This document shows positions 10,451 to 20,050 of a stretch of DNA of 64,000 bases, piece after piece; positions within the stretch are counted from its first letter, which is position 1; each line of letters opens with the position of its first letter. The notes beneath the pieces are model-generated. The model saw only the letters and a program-made list of their open reading frames with translations, was not told where the DNA came from and made no database searches. Location of the stretch: assembly GCA_017591395.1 (NCBI GenBank), contig WEDG01001504.1:45001-109000 (forward strand), written 5' to 3'. The DNA is from Schistocephalus solidus. Its lineage: Eukaryota; Platyhelminthes; Cestoda; Diphyllobothriidea; Diphyllobothriidae. The position numbers and the translations under genes are program-made.

Positions 10451-10639
10451 TGGGAGCAGCAGAAGTGGGAGGGTGGGGGCAGCAGTGAAGGCACGTCGTT
10501 AAAGTTTGAAGCGTTTCAGATTTCATTATAGTGGGAGATACACTTGTGTGCTGTCCGAGGTCTGTCCCATGCATATGTACGACAGGTGATTTCGTAATGG
10601 GGACACACAACTGAGGAGAACGGAAATATGAAAGCAATC

Positions 10640-10900
10640 TATGGATGCGTGGGGACTGGGTAGAGCAGCAGTGTGTCTGTGTCGTGTGTTCGATCCTCGG
10701 GTGGTGCACCACCTGGGGGTAGGGAATGACTGGCTGAAGACGACTAATAAGCCAGAAATGGCCATACCAGTCTCCTTTGTCTTTTCTGGCAATATTCGTC
10801 TGCCTATTCTATTAGAAGTCGCCGTGCGGCTGATGGCGGCGCTCGAGAGTGAGTCTCAAGGCAGAGCGGAAAGAGTGAGTTCCGTTAGCAATCGGTGAGT
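10640..10900 (+). mobile_element. tRNA-derived SINE, copy 1
   Basis: The head contains an A-box-like TGGGTAGAGCAG and, about 35 bases on, a B-box-like GTTCGATCCTC, the usual spacing of an internal RNA polymerase III promoter in a tRNA-derived element. The body carries GCCAGAAATGGC, a perfect 4-bp stem with a GAAA tetraloop, nested in GACTGG...CCAGTC, followed by TTTCTGGC...TTCGTC. The same body is found in reverse at 19055-19330, and the head alone at 11205-11330. The tail with GGCGGCGCTCGAGAG is seen only in this copy, so the 3' end is uncertain. Confidence 0.65.
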
Positions 10901-11204
10901 GTTCATCAACGAATGCAATGTGTCTGAGTGCTTGCATTCAGACACAAAAGTGGGAGCAATCAAAACACCTCGAAAACTATCTTGCCTTTTCCATCACACA
11001 TCAAAGGATCGCAGTTACCAGAAAAGAGGAACATACGGTGTGAAAAAAATTTCCTGACTGCAAAACGTCAATGATATGTTATAGAGGGGATGCTGGAGGT
11101 CATTTATAAATTTGATGGTTTGGGAAATGATTCCTAACTGATCGCATTCTAGGATATACTCGTGCCGTTGTTATTTAAGGCTAACTCTCGCGGCCCCATA
11201 TGAC

Positions 11205-11330
11205 AAGGGGCTCATGGCTGAACAATTAAAGATTTGGAATGCTAACTAAGAGTTCAAGCGGGTTCAAGCCCCAGGATGTTGCAAAGCCTGGGGTCGGTTA
11301 TGCCGATGTCGATGAAATGGAATGTTTTAG
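11205..11330 (+). mobile_element. tRNA-derived SINE, truncated copy
   Basis: Aligns with the head of the SINE at 19055-19330 through AATTAAAG, GGGTTCAAGCCCC (B box), CCTGGGGT, GTTATGCC and GATGA. It breaks off before the hairpin body. The B box is close to consensus; the region upstream has a TGGCTGAACAATT stretch in the A-box position. It is too diverged in the acceptor and anticodon stems to be a working tRNA gene. Confidence 0.55.
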
Positions 11331-13732
11331 AACGTTTCACTACAGAAGGCTAATGGAACAGGATATCTCCTACTTGATGCGGCTCGAATAGGGCAAGAAA
11401 ATACTTTAACATGCAAAGTTTGATCAGACATAATTATTGATGATTAATCTGTTCTTAACTTTAAAATGCTCGCATATCTGATTTGAACTGCGTAAGAGAT
11501 ATTACTGAGTCTACTCTCTCTGATATGTCATGAACAGTATAAAGGCATCATATATATAGAGGAGTAAGTCGGCATTACTTGAGTTTCGGTTATTTTCCGA
11601 GTCTGGTTTGCACTGACAGGGCTGAGAATGCTCATTCAAGGATAACTTTCTATAAAATAGAAATTTAATTGGGATTCTGGTTGCTGGTACATAGCCCTTT
11701 TCGTTTGGTTTGCTTCAGGTAAAGTGGGTTACTGTTTCATGACCTTCGGTAAGGCCTGTATTCCCCTATAGCCCTTCCATAACCTCCTAATATTTCGGCA
11801 GTATTCACCGAAACCGGTCAAAGGCAATCTCTGGGAATTATTGAAAGGCCGAGTATCACTACTTACAGTTGGGCATTTCAGACGATATTATGTGGAAGCT
11901 TGTCTTTTTTGAGCTGTCTTAGAAGGAGGCAGTGACGGGGCTTGTCGGAACCTAAGTTGCTTTCTGCGAGACAGTAGCAATGATGTGACACCGAAAATTG
12001 ATAACTGAAATTATTCATCAGATTGTGAGCGCAGCATCTGCTGGTTACACTAGCTTACTCCAACCATTAAAGAGGTGTTATCAATTCGCCCATAGGCTAT
12101 TAAACCCTACTCACCGCAAATAACCCCTTGAAAATCAAGGACTCTGTTATCACACATCTTAGCGGGAGACGATTTGGGCAATAATAGTGGTCAAAATGCA
12201 CGGTTTCGAATATAGCCCGAAGTCACCGATCCTAACTGTGTGGGTTTTCAGGATCTATTTAACAAGAACACTTTGATATTACTGCCCTAGGCTTTTGTCT
12301 TTGGCTGGTTTCATTTCCACACAAATTAGCCTTCACTTTCCTTTTGTGTGAATCAGCGTCTGGGTTATCGTTAAGAATACAAACTCGTTTTACTTTCCAA
12401 CAAAGCGTACTTATGGAAGTGAGCATTAGGAAGGTTACACACACGGAAAACAGAAGGTTGCCGAATTAATAGGGTAACGTTTTTCCCTCGAGAACCTTAA
12501 CTCCTGGGGGGCAGTAAGTTGCTACCGGGGGGGGAGGGTATGGGAGCTTTCACGGAAGTCATATGATAGCATTTTTGAATTCTTACTACAGCAAACAGGT
12601 TCTGAACGTTTTATTTTGCGCTATCTGATGTTCCAGGTTCTGAAAGTCTCAGCATTTGTAAATCAGCTACCGAAAGATTCTATGTGTAGGCTAGGAGTCC
12701 GCTCACGTCAAAAATAATATTGATCGGACACAAGTGGAAGTCTGGAACACAATTTGGCAATGCAACACCTAACAGCCGGATTTAACATATTCAACATCAT
12801 TAAATAAATTGTATATTTAAGGCCCATTGGGCTCCATCATTACCATTTGACAGGGATAGAGTCAATCGCTGGCTTCTCGATGGTCCATTACATCCAATCA
12901 GCTACAAGCACATCGTCCTGGTATAATGAGCCCAGACGATGTCAGCTGTGACCCAGGGAGGGAAAGGAAAACGGTAATGAATGCGGTATTCTAATAAACC
13001 TAAGTTAAATGTGAAATAATGGAAGGGAGAAACCTAGGTACAAACATAATTTAAATCCTAAGAAAGATTGTCCAGTAGGGATCCGGCAGGAGCGAAGGAT
13101 GGGCAGCAACGGGGAATCCTGCTCGTTGCTTTTGGCCAAAATGGGGGTTCTAGAGTTCATTCCGTGCCCGTATGTATGGCTTCTTCTTTGTCAAGGTTGG
13201 ATCCCGTCGTTGATGATTGGTTGAGATATCTTGGGGAAGAGTGATGAAAAAACGTAAGCTCGACAAATTTCCTCTGGATTTATTCAAATCTTCCAAAAAC
13301 TAATTAATTAAGTGAGTTTGGTAGTCACCTAGCGGTTTCTGGAGTGATTGTTCAGGAAATTCTGCTTGGGTTATCAGGTTACTATACCAGGACTGGTGTA
13401 TTTCATAGCTTACAATAAACTGTGTTGGTAAAATGACCAAAACGTTATTTAAACTCGTGGCTTCCAGTGGGGTCACGTCCCTGAAGTGATTAGATCTTTG
13501 GATGAACTCGAGCCTCACGCCTACTGTTATTGAATTCGAATCTCACCGAGACCACCGAGATTTTCACAAGTGGATCCAAGACATCACCAATAAAGTAGCT
13601 GTAGCCAACCCAAAATCTATTCACCAAAGAAAGCAGTATTAAATGAAAGATATAAAAATTTACTTACCTGAGGCCTAGCTCAGAGACGCGGTTACGTTGA
13701 GTGGCCGTTCTTTATGGTTTATTTTTCTACAG
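11331..13732. other. No supported gene
   Basis: About 2.4 kb without a convincing exon on either strand. A T-rich acceptor-like site ends at about 12251 but the frame after it closes within 13 codons. A G-run of nine lies near 12527. Confidence 0.45.
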
Positions 13733-13798
13733 ACTTACCAGTATCCATTATTCAATGCTTTTGTAGCATTGCGTTCCGAGAAAAACATAACTAGGCTT
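13733..13798 (+). CDS. Candidate internal exon, unknown protein
   Basis: One of the best single exon candidates in the left third. The acceptor is GGTTTATTTTTCTACAG and the donor is AGGCTT before GTGAGTAAC. The 66-base segment is 22 codons in phase 0 at both ends: TYQYPLFNAFVALRSEKN followed by ITRL. It is rich in aromatic and hydrophobic residues, as in a buried helix or strand. The ORF continues into the intron, but the donor is strong. The family is unknown, and neighbouring exons were not found. Confidence 0.5.
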
Positions 13799-15214
13799 GT
13801 GAGTAACGATTTTCGTCATGACAATGGCAGTGATTGCATCTTGAGAAACTTTAATTTCCCCACTAAGCTTACCACATTAAAGGGTGCATGATAATCATAT
13901 CCATTCATTCGTTTTATTTGAACAAGTACGTGCTCGTTCACTGCTGCAAATGAAACCATCACATGACGGAATCATCATCCGATGAGCTTAAACTGAACGG
14001 ATGTCTTTCTCTAACTAACCAACAAGAATCTTCTTACTTCAGTAAAGCGTTTCTACTACTGGCATTTATGCAAAATTGTACGTGGTTTGATACGAATTTG
14101 AACCTCCTGCATCATTTTTTTCGATTTTTTGAGAAGAAATCCGCGTGGTTTAACAAATACCTTCTATGACACAGTATAACAGACATGCCACATACTTAGA
14201 AACATGGGGCTCTGGTTTACCAGCAGTGATTTTGGGAGGGAGGGATACCTCGAATATCCCTGACACTGAAGTAATACTAAGAAGCATACAATCAAGTTGT
14301 TGTGAATGAAATCTACAGAGAGAACTATAGCCGTTGAAATTCCAAGACCGGTACAATATTGTTTGCGGTCTGTTAGGAATATTATCGGCCGCACTACGCT
14401 TATTCATGAGTGCACCTCACTGAATTTATATTTCCTATGGTACACGAGGGTGAAGGCATTAAAAGGCGTCTTTTTTAGTTGAATATATATTTTATAAGTT
14501 TATCTTGCTGGTGGGTTCTGTTTGCTCACATTCTTAATCAGTAACCGGCTTGAAGTTCAAAGTCTATTAACTGCTTTAATTACTACTGGCCTGGGTCGTG
14601 GCAAATGGAATTGGCGCCAAGTGGCATTACACTTAGGCAAACCTGTCAAAAGTGGTTAAGACTACCAAAGAAATGCATAAAAATGGTAGGTAACCTCCGT
14701 GACATAGAGTAGCGGAGAGTTCGAAATCGTAACGTGCTAAACACTTTTGAAGCCACTCGCGAGGGATAAAATTAATATTAATGCCCTCTGAAGTACTGCG
14801 TAATTGCTGCCTCGTTACCCTCTGCAACTTGTATAAGTTTAATGGTGTTGCCCGCAAAAACACAGTCAGACAGTTTTCATGGTTAATGTTTAATAAAGCT
14901 CACTGCTCGTCTTTATTGTACTTTGTGAATAAATGGTATAATACTGTCTGATTTCACAAATTAAACTTAACTTTATTCTTGCATGATAATTTCCCTAGTA
15001 TTGTTTCAATAAGTTATGTGCTATAGTTTCTTAAACTGGTGAATTTATCTCTATCTACTATATTGTACGACTTCAAGGATGGCTTATGAAATTCTTCACA
15101 GAATACAGACAACACGTTTATTCCGAATCCCACAAACGCAATTCATGCAATATCCGATTATCAGAATAAACTATTCATCGTGAGGGTTTGCAAAACATCG
15201 CATATTTCTTTACG
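13799..15214. other. No supported gene
   Basis: An open frame at 13963-14169 (+) is moderately protein-like but lacks a good acceptor or donor, and overlapping minus frames are similar in quality. I leave it uncalled. Confidence 0.4.
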
Positions 15215-15485
15215 CATGTTGATTGTCGATTCCGACGATGTTCAACGTGTCGCGGGGACAATCACTTGCACGCGATTTACGTTAAAGTGATGTTAGACAC
15301 GCGAAGCATCTTCCAAACTATGTCTTGCTTTCCCACCTGGGTCCAGTATCATGACTCGGAGGTGAGAGGGCGCAGGGGACTGCCACACGTTAGCGTGTTA
15401 CCACACTGGCTCGGATGCCGCTTAGGCCACATTAAGAAGCAGTCACAGCGATTTGATTCCCAGTCCACCAGCCGACTACACCGAT
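15215..15485 (+). repeat. Dispersed repeat family, copy D
   Basis: Shares CCGACGATGTTCAACGTGT, GGGGACAATCACTTGCACG, TTAAAGTGATGTTAGAC, CCCACCTGGGTCCAG, GGAGGTGAGAGGGCGCAGG, CACACTGGCTCGGATGCCG and GGCCACATTAAGAAGCAGT with copies A-C. It is more diverged than copies B and C in the middle. Confidence 0.7.
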
Positions 15486-16104
15486 AAAACACACATAGAG
15501 CTGCCTGTGAGGTCTGAATCTAATTTTCAGTTTGTATCCTCTAAAACCACGGTTTTAAGCGTACCATGATCGACTTGAGTGCATCGGATTTTTTCTAGTA
15601 ACTAAAGTGCACTGAGACAGTCAACCCTCACTCCCTTTTCCCTTTTCTGTACGCCAATAAGCTGTCTAAGCCGATCAACCAATTGATGCTGAGATTGAGA
15701 GAGGTGACTGACAGACCAAGAAACATCACGTTTGCGCGTGCCACACATATGACAGGATTTCACACAAAGGATGAACTGCTTTGATCACCAAGGAGCCGCG
15801 CGGTGGAGGGCGCGAAGAACAGAATTGCACTTACGTGAGTGTGGTCTAGTTCATGACTGCGGTATGTGATATTGGACGTCTTGTGTGTTGTGTAGGTGGT
15901 GGTGAAGAATGTGTGATGATGTGATATGGTTGATGGTGCTCTACCGCAGGTGTATATGGGCACACATACGCAGGTACAGTGGCCAATGCGTGACGTGCAT
16001 GCATGGTGGCAAACATGGGCAGAGCAAGTTTGTAACCGAAGAGTCCATTGTGATTATGATACCGCTAGTGTTGACTGCCCTGATAAATACTGGAGTTTTT
16101 AGTG

Positions 16105-16340
16105 CTAAATATGGATGTGGTGTGCTTGACGTGTCAATATTTCGGGTAAATTCCGTTTTTCTGGATACGTAGATGACCACATAGACTTTGCGGTTAGCGA
16201 GTGCGCGTGGAAAGTGTATGCCAGGGCTCCGGAAACTGTTGCGCCGGACACAGTGCAAGGAAGTTGCAAGTGATCGACTAGGCCGATGCGTGAGGTAAAT
16301 ATACGATCACGATGGGGATAGGTTGGGAGCGAGCCCACAT
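16105..16340 (-). pseudogene. LINE C-terminal zinc-finger region, decayed
   Basis: The minus-strand frame reads PHRDRIFTSRIGLVDHLQLP, recognisable as a C2H2 finger of the LINE protein family, in which the two expected cysteines appear replaced (TY-PHR in place of a C-P-H-C arrangement) and only the first zinc-binding histidine is obvious. A second finger-like stretch follows but is more damaged. In intact elements such fingers are thought to bind nucleic acid. Here they cannot fold as written. The Ser/Thr/His-rich frame further towards 15760 may be the end of the same protein. Confidence 0.65.
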
Positions 16341-17429
16341 TGCTGCTGGTGGAGCCAGTGATGGTGATGGCATCAGAAGTGTCGTCACCAGGGGCGAGGT
16401 GGGGACGGTGGCTAGGATGATTGAGATGACGCTAACGAGATATCAGAAGTGCAGTCACCGGCGGTTGGAGTGGTCGTGATCGTGAACGCCATGGGGTCCG
16501 GGAGAAGATGACGATAGGAGCGTTTTTGGATGCGGCAGTGGGGATAAGTGTGTTTTCGCTTTATTGTGTCCTGAAATATCTAACTAGGCGGAAGGTCCGT
16601 TGACAGCTTTGGGTATGTTGGGAAAGGTTGGGTATTGGATTTTGCAGATCGGAGGCACTCGTGATCTGCGAGCCGCCGTATATGTTTTGCAGCAGCGATC
16701 CAGTTTGACTAAATCAATTGTTGCTCCTGTCTTCACTGCGCAAGATCTTTCAGGTCTCCCGGTTGATTGGTAAGCACTTTAGGGAGTTTTTCAAGGTTTC
16801 CTTGTAGCATCGTGTTTGTCCTTCTTGTTTGCGAGCAACCGTACCGACATCACCATGGAAGAGTCCTTTGACTGCTCGTCATCCACCCTAACGAGATGGA
16901 CGCCATGTCACAGGTGCAGGTGGACACTGAATGTTCCGGTCTGTCCTAAGAATTCGATCTCAGCTTCAGTAACTGAGGTGGAAGTGGTTGAGTTTTCTCG
17001 CTGGTCGCTCTAAGTCTTTCCAGGTCTTCGATAAATAAAATCGTGAAATCAAGATGATGACTCCTAACGTCTTCCATTTGGTTTTCAGAGAAAGGTCTTT
17101 GCAATTCCACACAGAGGTTTGCTGCATGCAAGTGAGTTGTCTCAGTATGCAAAATTGTTCACAGTTTTAAGTGAAGGGCCGTTTAAAGTGATCCAAAGGG
17201 TATAACACTCAGTGCTTAGTGACAGTTTTTGCATCACCATCCGTGTTGATGGTCAATTCAAAAAGTTGACGCAGCAGACGACGGAACGATCCAGACTCAT
17301 TTGCATATTCACTTCTATCGCGGTGTTGAGTGCACAGTTGTCCGTTAATAACAGGTCATTACCAACTGTCCTGAGTTAACTTGTTGACGTTTACATGTGC
17401 CAGCAATTAAGAAGATGGCCAACGATTCT

Positions 17430-18690
17430 GTAGACGATGCGGATTCCAGGACGCTCATCACGGTAGGTGTCTCTCAGCATGGCAGTACAGGAGCATCGTC
17501 AATACAAGAACATTGCACACCTTCAAGTTGGTGTTCAGTTGGAGACTGTGGCGATTCCACGCGGAGGCATGTAGCCTGTCGAATCCTGGCCAGATTTGGA
17601 GATCCAGTGGGCCACCTTGTCGATGATGCCCATTTTGCGTAACAGTGTGCTTTCAAGAAAGCGAAGTTGTGCACGGTCTTCAGTTGGGTGCTGTTATCAG
17701 TGATGCGAAACTGTTGGATGACTGTTGGTGAATGATCACGGTTGTGTCCCACACTGATCATTAGTCCTAAATTAACGCAAATTGAGACAAAGTTTTCCAT
17801 GCTCCTTTGCATGTCTTCTTCCGTTGCGGTGTTGAGGGTGCAGTCGTCCGTGAAGAGCAGATCACAGACGGTGGCCGTAGATACTCGTGTTTCGACTTGC
17901 TTACGCCGGAAATTGAGAAGTTACTCGTCCTTTCTGTAGGCAATTCGGACTACAAGCTGTTCAGCACGGTAGGAGTTCATTAGCATAGCTGAAGATATGA
18001 GACTGAAGAGGCTTGGAGCGAGTACGTAGCGCGGATCCATTCCATCCGTCTCTGCGAATGCTTCGGGTGCGGTCCGGTTGTCCTTAACGCCCGCCGTCAT
18101 CCAGTCATGCAAATGACACATATTGTGCGCGAACCGCTCAGGAGAGCCAAATGTTTGTACGATTTTCCACAGTCCATTCCTGTTTACCACGTCATGGACT
18201 TTTGTCAGGGTAACAAAGCAAGAGTAGCGACGAGTCCTGGCACTTCTGCCAGGCGGCAAGTATTGGGTCTACGGTTTTGCGGTGCCATCTGCAGTAACAT
18301 TGAAATTCCGAGAGAACTCTGCATTCATGATAGCATTTAAGACGACAAAATGTCAAGCGATCTTCCAGGCGATGTAACACAGCAAGGTGACTTTATGATT
18401 ATTGCACAGTTTTCGTTTCCCTTTCGATTTAAGAGATGGACAATGGTTTTGTCTTTGAAATCCTGAGCAACGAGTCCTCAGAGCTACATCTCCTGGGATA
18501 TCGATGTTAGTTTGTTTATCAGCCGGCATCCAACATGTTTGCCAATTTCGGCTGAGAGTAAGGCGGATCCCAGTAGTTTTCTGTTGGAAAGTAGTTGTAG
18601 GACTTGGGTGCTTTCTGGAAGGTCAGTGAGGAAATCATTGTTCATTTTAAACTGTGAGAGCCGGTCGATGTTAGTGTCGGAAATCATGGA
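17430..18690 (-). pseudogene. LINE reverse transcriptase domain, broken
   Basis: Recognisable RT blocks in order on the minus strand: NDFLTDLPESTQVLQLL (linker), a fingers block near 18380-18200, TLTKVHDVVNRNGLWKIVQ with the first catalytic Asp region altered (the family usually has a TKAFDTVN-like motif, here TKVHDVVN), VLAPSLFSLISSAMLM, then the active-site block LLFTDDCTLNT at about 17840-17870, and DMQRSMENFVSICVNLGL. The FADD box typical of the family is FTDD here; both aspartates remain. The pieces lie in different frames separated by stops, so no enzyme can be made. It would have copied the element RNA at a nicked genomic target. Confidence 0.85.
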
Positions 18691-19054
18691 ATTACGGTTG
18701 AGAAAACTTAAATGATTCAGTGCTTCAAAATCTGTGATTTATCCATCTGGAATGTTATTCCAGCAGACCTGAACAGCCGTGTTGTTACTTTGATGCTTTT
18801 GTGCTGTAGACTGGTTTGATCTGGACGAAGAAGTTAGTCATTTCGTTGCAGTCCGCGTGCCCTTTGATTTCCTCTGCATTGTGTCCCAACCAGAAGTCTT
18901 GCATTTTCCACACCTATTTCTAAAATAAAGCGGTGGCATCGGAAAAAGACAGCTTTGTTTGCATCGGTCGGACGTTCCAATTAATTTTTGCTGAGTCAGT
19001 TTTTTTTTCAGTGAGTAGGTTGCCGACCTGGGCGTCTGAGGACGATGCAGTTGA

Positions 19055-19330
19055 GATGACCATTTCTCAATGTTGAAAATGTTCGTTTTGAGACTAAAGT
19101 TATTTTAATCGCTGAGAAAATTGATGGCTGAAATCGAAACGACGAGTAGATTTATGCACTAGAATGATTTTTAACTTACCCAGTTGTAGACGAATGCCAG
19201 AAATGGTAAAAGAGACTGGAATGGCCATTTCTGGCTCATTCGTCGTCATCAGTTAGGCATACCTAACCCCAGGGGAAACACCACAGTGGGTCGAACCCAG
19301 GACGGGTTGAGCAGAAATCGAACGCTTTAA
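19055..19330 (-). mobile_element. tRNA-derived SINE, copy 2, nested in the LINE
   Basis: On the minus strand: AATTAAAGCGTTCGATTTCTG, then CCTGGGTTCGACCCA (a near-perfect B box), CCCCTGGGGTTAGGTATGCC, CTGATGACGACGAATGAGCC, AGAAATGGCCATTCCAGTC and CCATTTCTGGCATTCGTC. It interrupts the LINE reading frame: endonuclease-linker sequence ends near 19335 and resumes near 19045 with a NLLTEKKTDSAK-like stretch. Insertion therefore came after the LINE. The sequence between about 19140 and 19055 is not assigned to either element, so the 3' boundary is approximate. Confidence 0.65.
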
Positions 19331-19880
19331 TTATTGAGTAATGAACTCGCTTGTTTACCCTTTGGCTCCTGCGATTCTGTGGTCGAAGCCTCATCTTGGA
19401 GCCGATGATACTATGATCCACCCAGTCGTCGACATCCTGGATAGCCCAGTCACCATTATGTTTTGTGAACCTCACCTTTAGACGATAGCATAATCTATCA
19501 GCTGCCAGCGCCACGATTGCCTTCTTCCCTACATGAGCATTGAATTCACTAAGGAAAACAGTTTGTACACCTCTGGCCCATCCGCCAGGAGGACGTGGAT
19601 GTGCTCATAGATTTTTATCTTTGTGTCGATGAAAATGGTCTCTGAGCGATGGAGTACGAAGATGCTGATGATGGTGGCGAATATTGCTCCCCGATGAGGT
19701 AGCCACAAAGTCATCTATCTGTCATTGATGTTCTACAGCGGGGAGTACAGACGTCCAACGGTGTCGTTCCGGGTGGCAAAGATGACTCCAGGGTCGCGTC
19801 GCTCTGCCTTTGGACGGTCGCTCCAGAAGAACTTGTAGCGGACATCACCTACTCTAGCTGATCTTGGTAACAGAAGCGGG
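19330..19880 (-). pseudogene. LINE endonuclease domain, internally deleted
   Basis: The minus strand reads RYKFFWSDRPKAERRDPGV, then a GAIFATIISIF strand, then EFNAHVG (the family usually has a D/EFNA-type metal-binding motif), and only a few codons later WQLIDYAIV followed by DDWVDHSIIGSKMRLRPQ. In intact relatives several tens of residues separate the FNA motif from the LIDY block, so part of the catalytic core appears deleted here; this size is from memory of the family and not measured. The conserved DH near WVDHS is kept. Frameshifts separate the pieces. Confidence 0.75.
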
Positions 19881-20050
19881 TGACACTGAGAGCAGCGATG
19901 CCCACCTTGTAGAGCATTAGTTGTCATGCAACTAGTAACGTTCTCTGTCGAGACCAAATGCTCCTGGAGTTTCCTAAAAGGAAACAAACATGCCAATCTT
20001 CCAGAACAAGCGGAATCACTCGAGCAGTCCATATGGAGCAGCATATGTTA

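Larger units (their letters stand above)
15900..20050 (-). mobile_element. Degenerate LINE (non-LTR retrotransposon)
   Basis: Read on the minus strand, this 4-kb block contains in order an exonuclease-endonuclease-phosphatase type endonuclease (about 19880-19330), a linker, a reverse transcriptase (about 18690-17430), a C-terminal thumb-like region (about 17160-16600), a Pro/Ser/Thr-rich spacer and damaged zinc fingers (about 16340-16000). The order and wording match the endonuclease-reverse transcriptase proteins I know to be abundant in diphyllobothriidean tapeworms. Many stops and frameshifts, an internal endonuclease deletion and a nested SINE show it is dead. The 5' untranslated part may extend to about 20.45 kb. 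Target-site duplications were not found by eye. Confidence 0.85.

Noticed and set aside
10185..10712. Open frames of 105, 169 and 88 codons, Ser/Asn-, Thr/Asn- and Val-rich
   Set aside because: All three arise from the degenerate trinucleotide tract, which keeps every frame open.
10728..10780. Hammerhead ribozyme in the SINE (GACTGG, CTGAAGA or CTGATGA, GAAA, CCAGTC in the right order)
   Set aside because: The bases between the two core boxes cannot form stem II, and the GAAA is better explained as the tetraloop of GCCAGAAATGGC.
11205..11330. Free-standing tRNA gene suggested by a near-consensus B box
   Set aside because: The stems do not fold into a cloverleaf by eye, and the sequence aligns with the head of the SINE at 19.1-19.3 kb.
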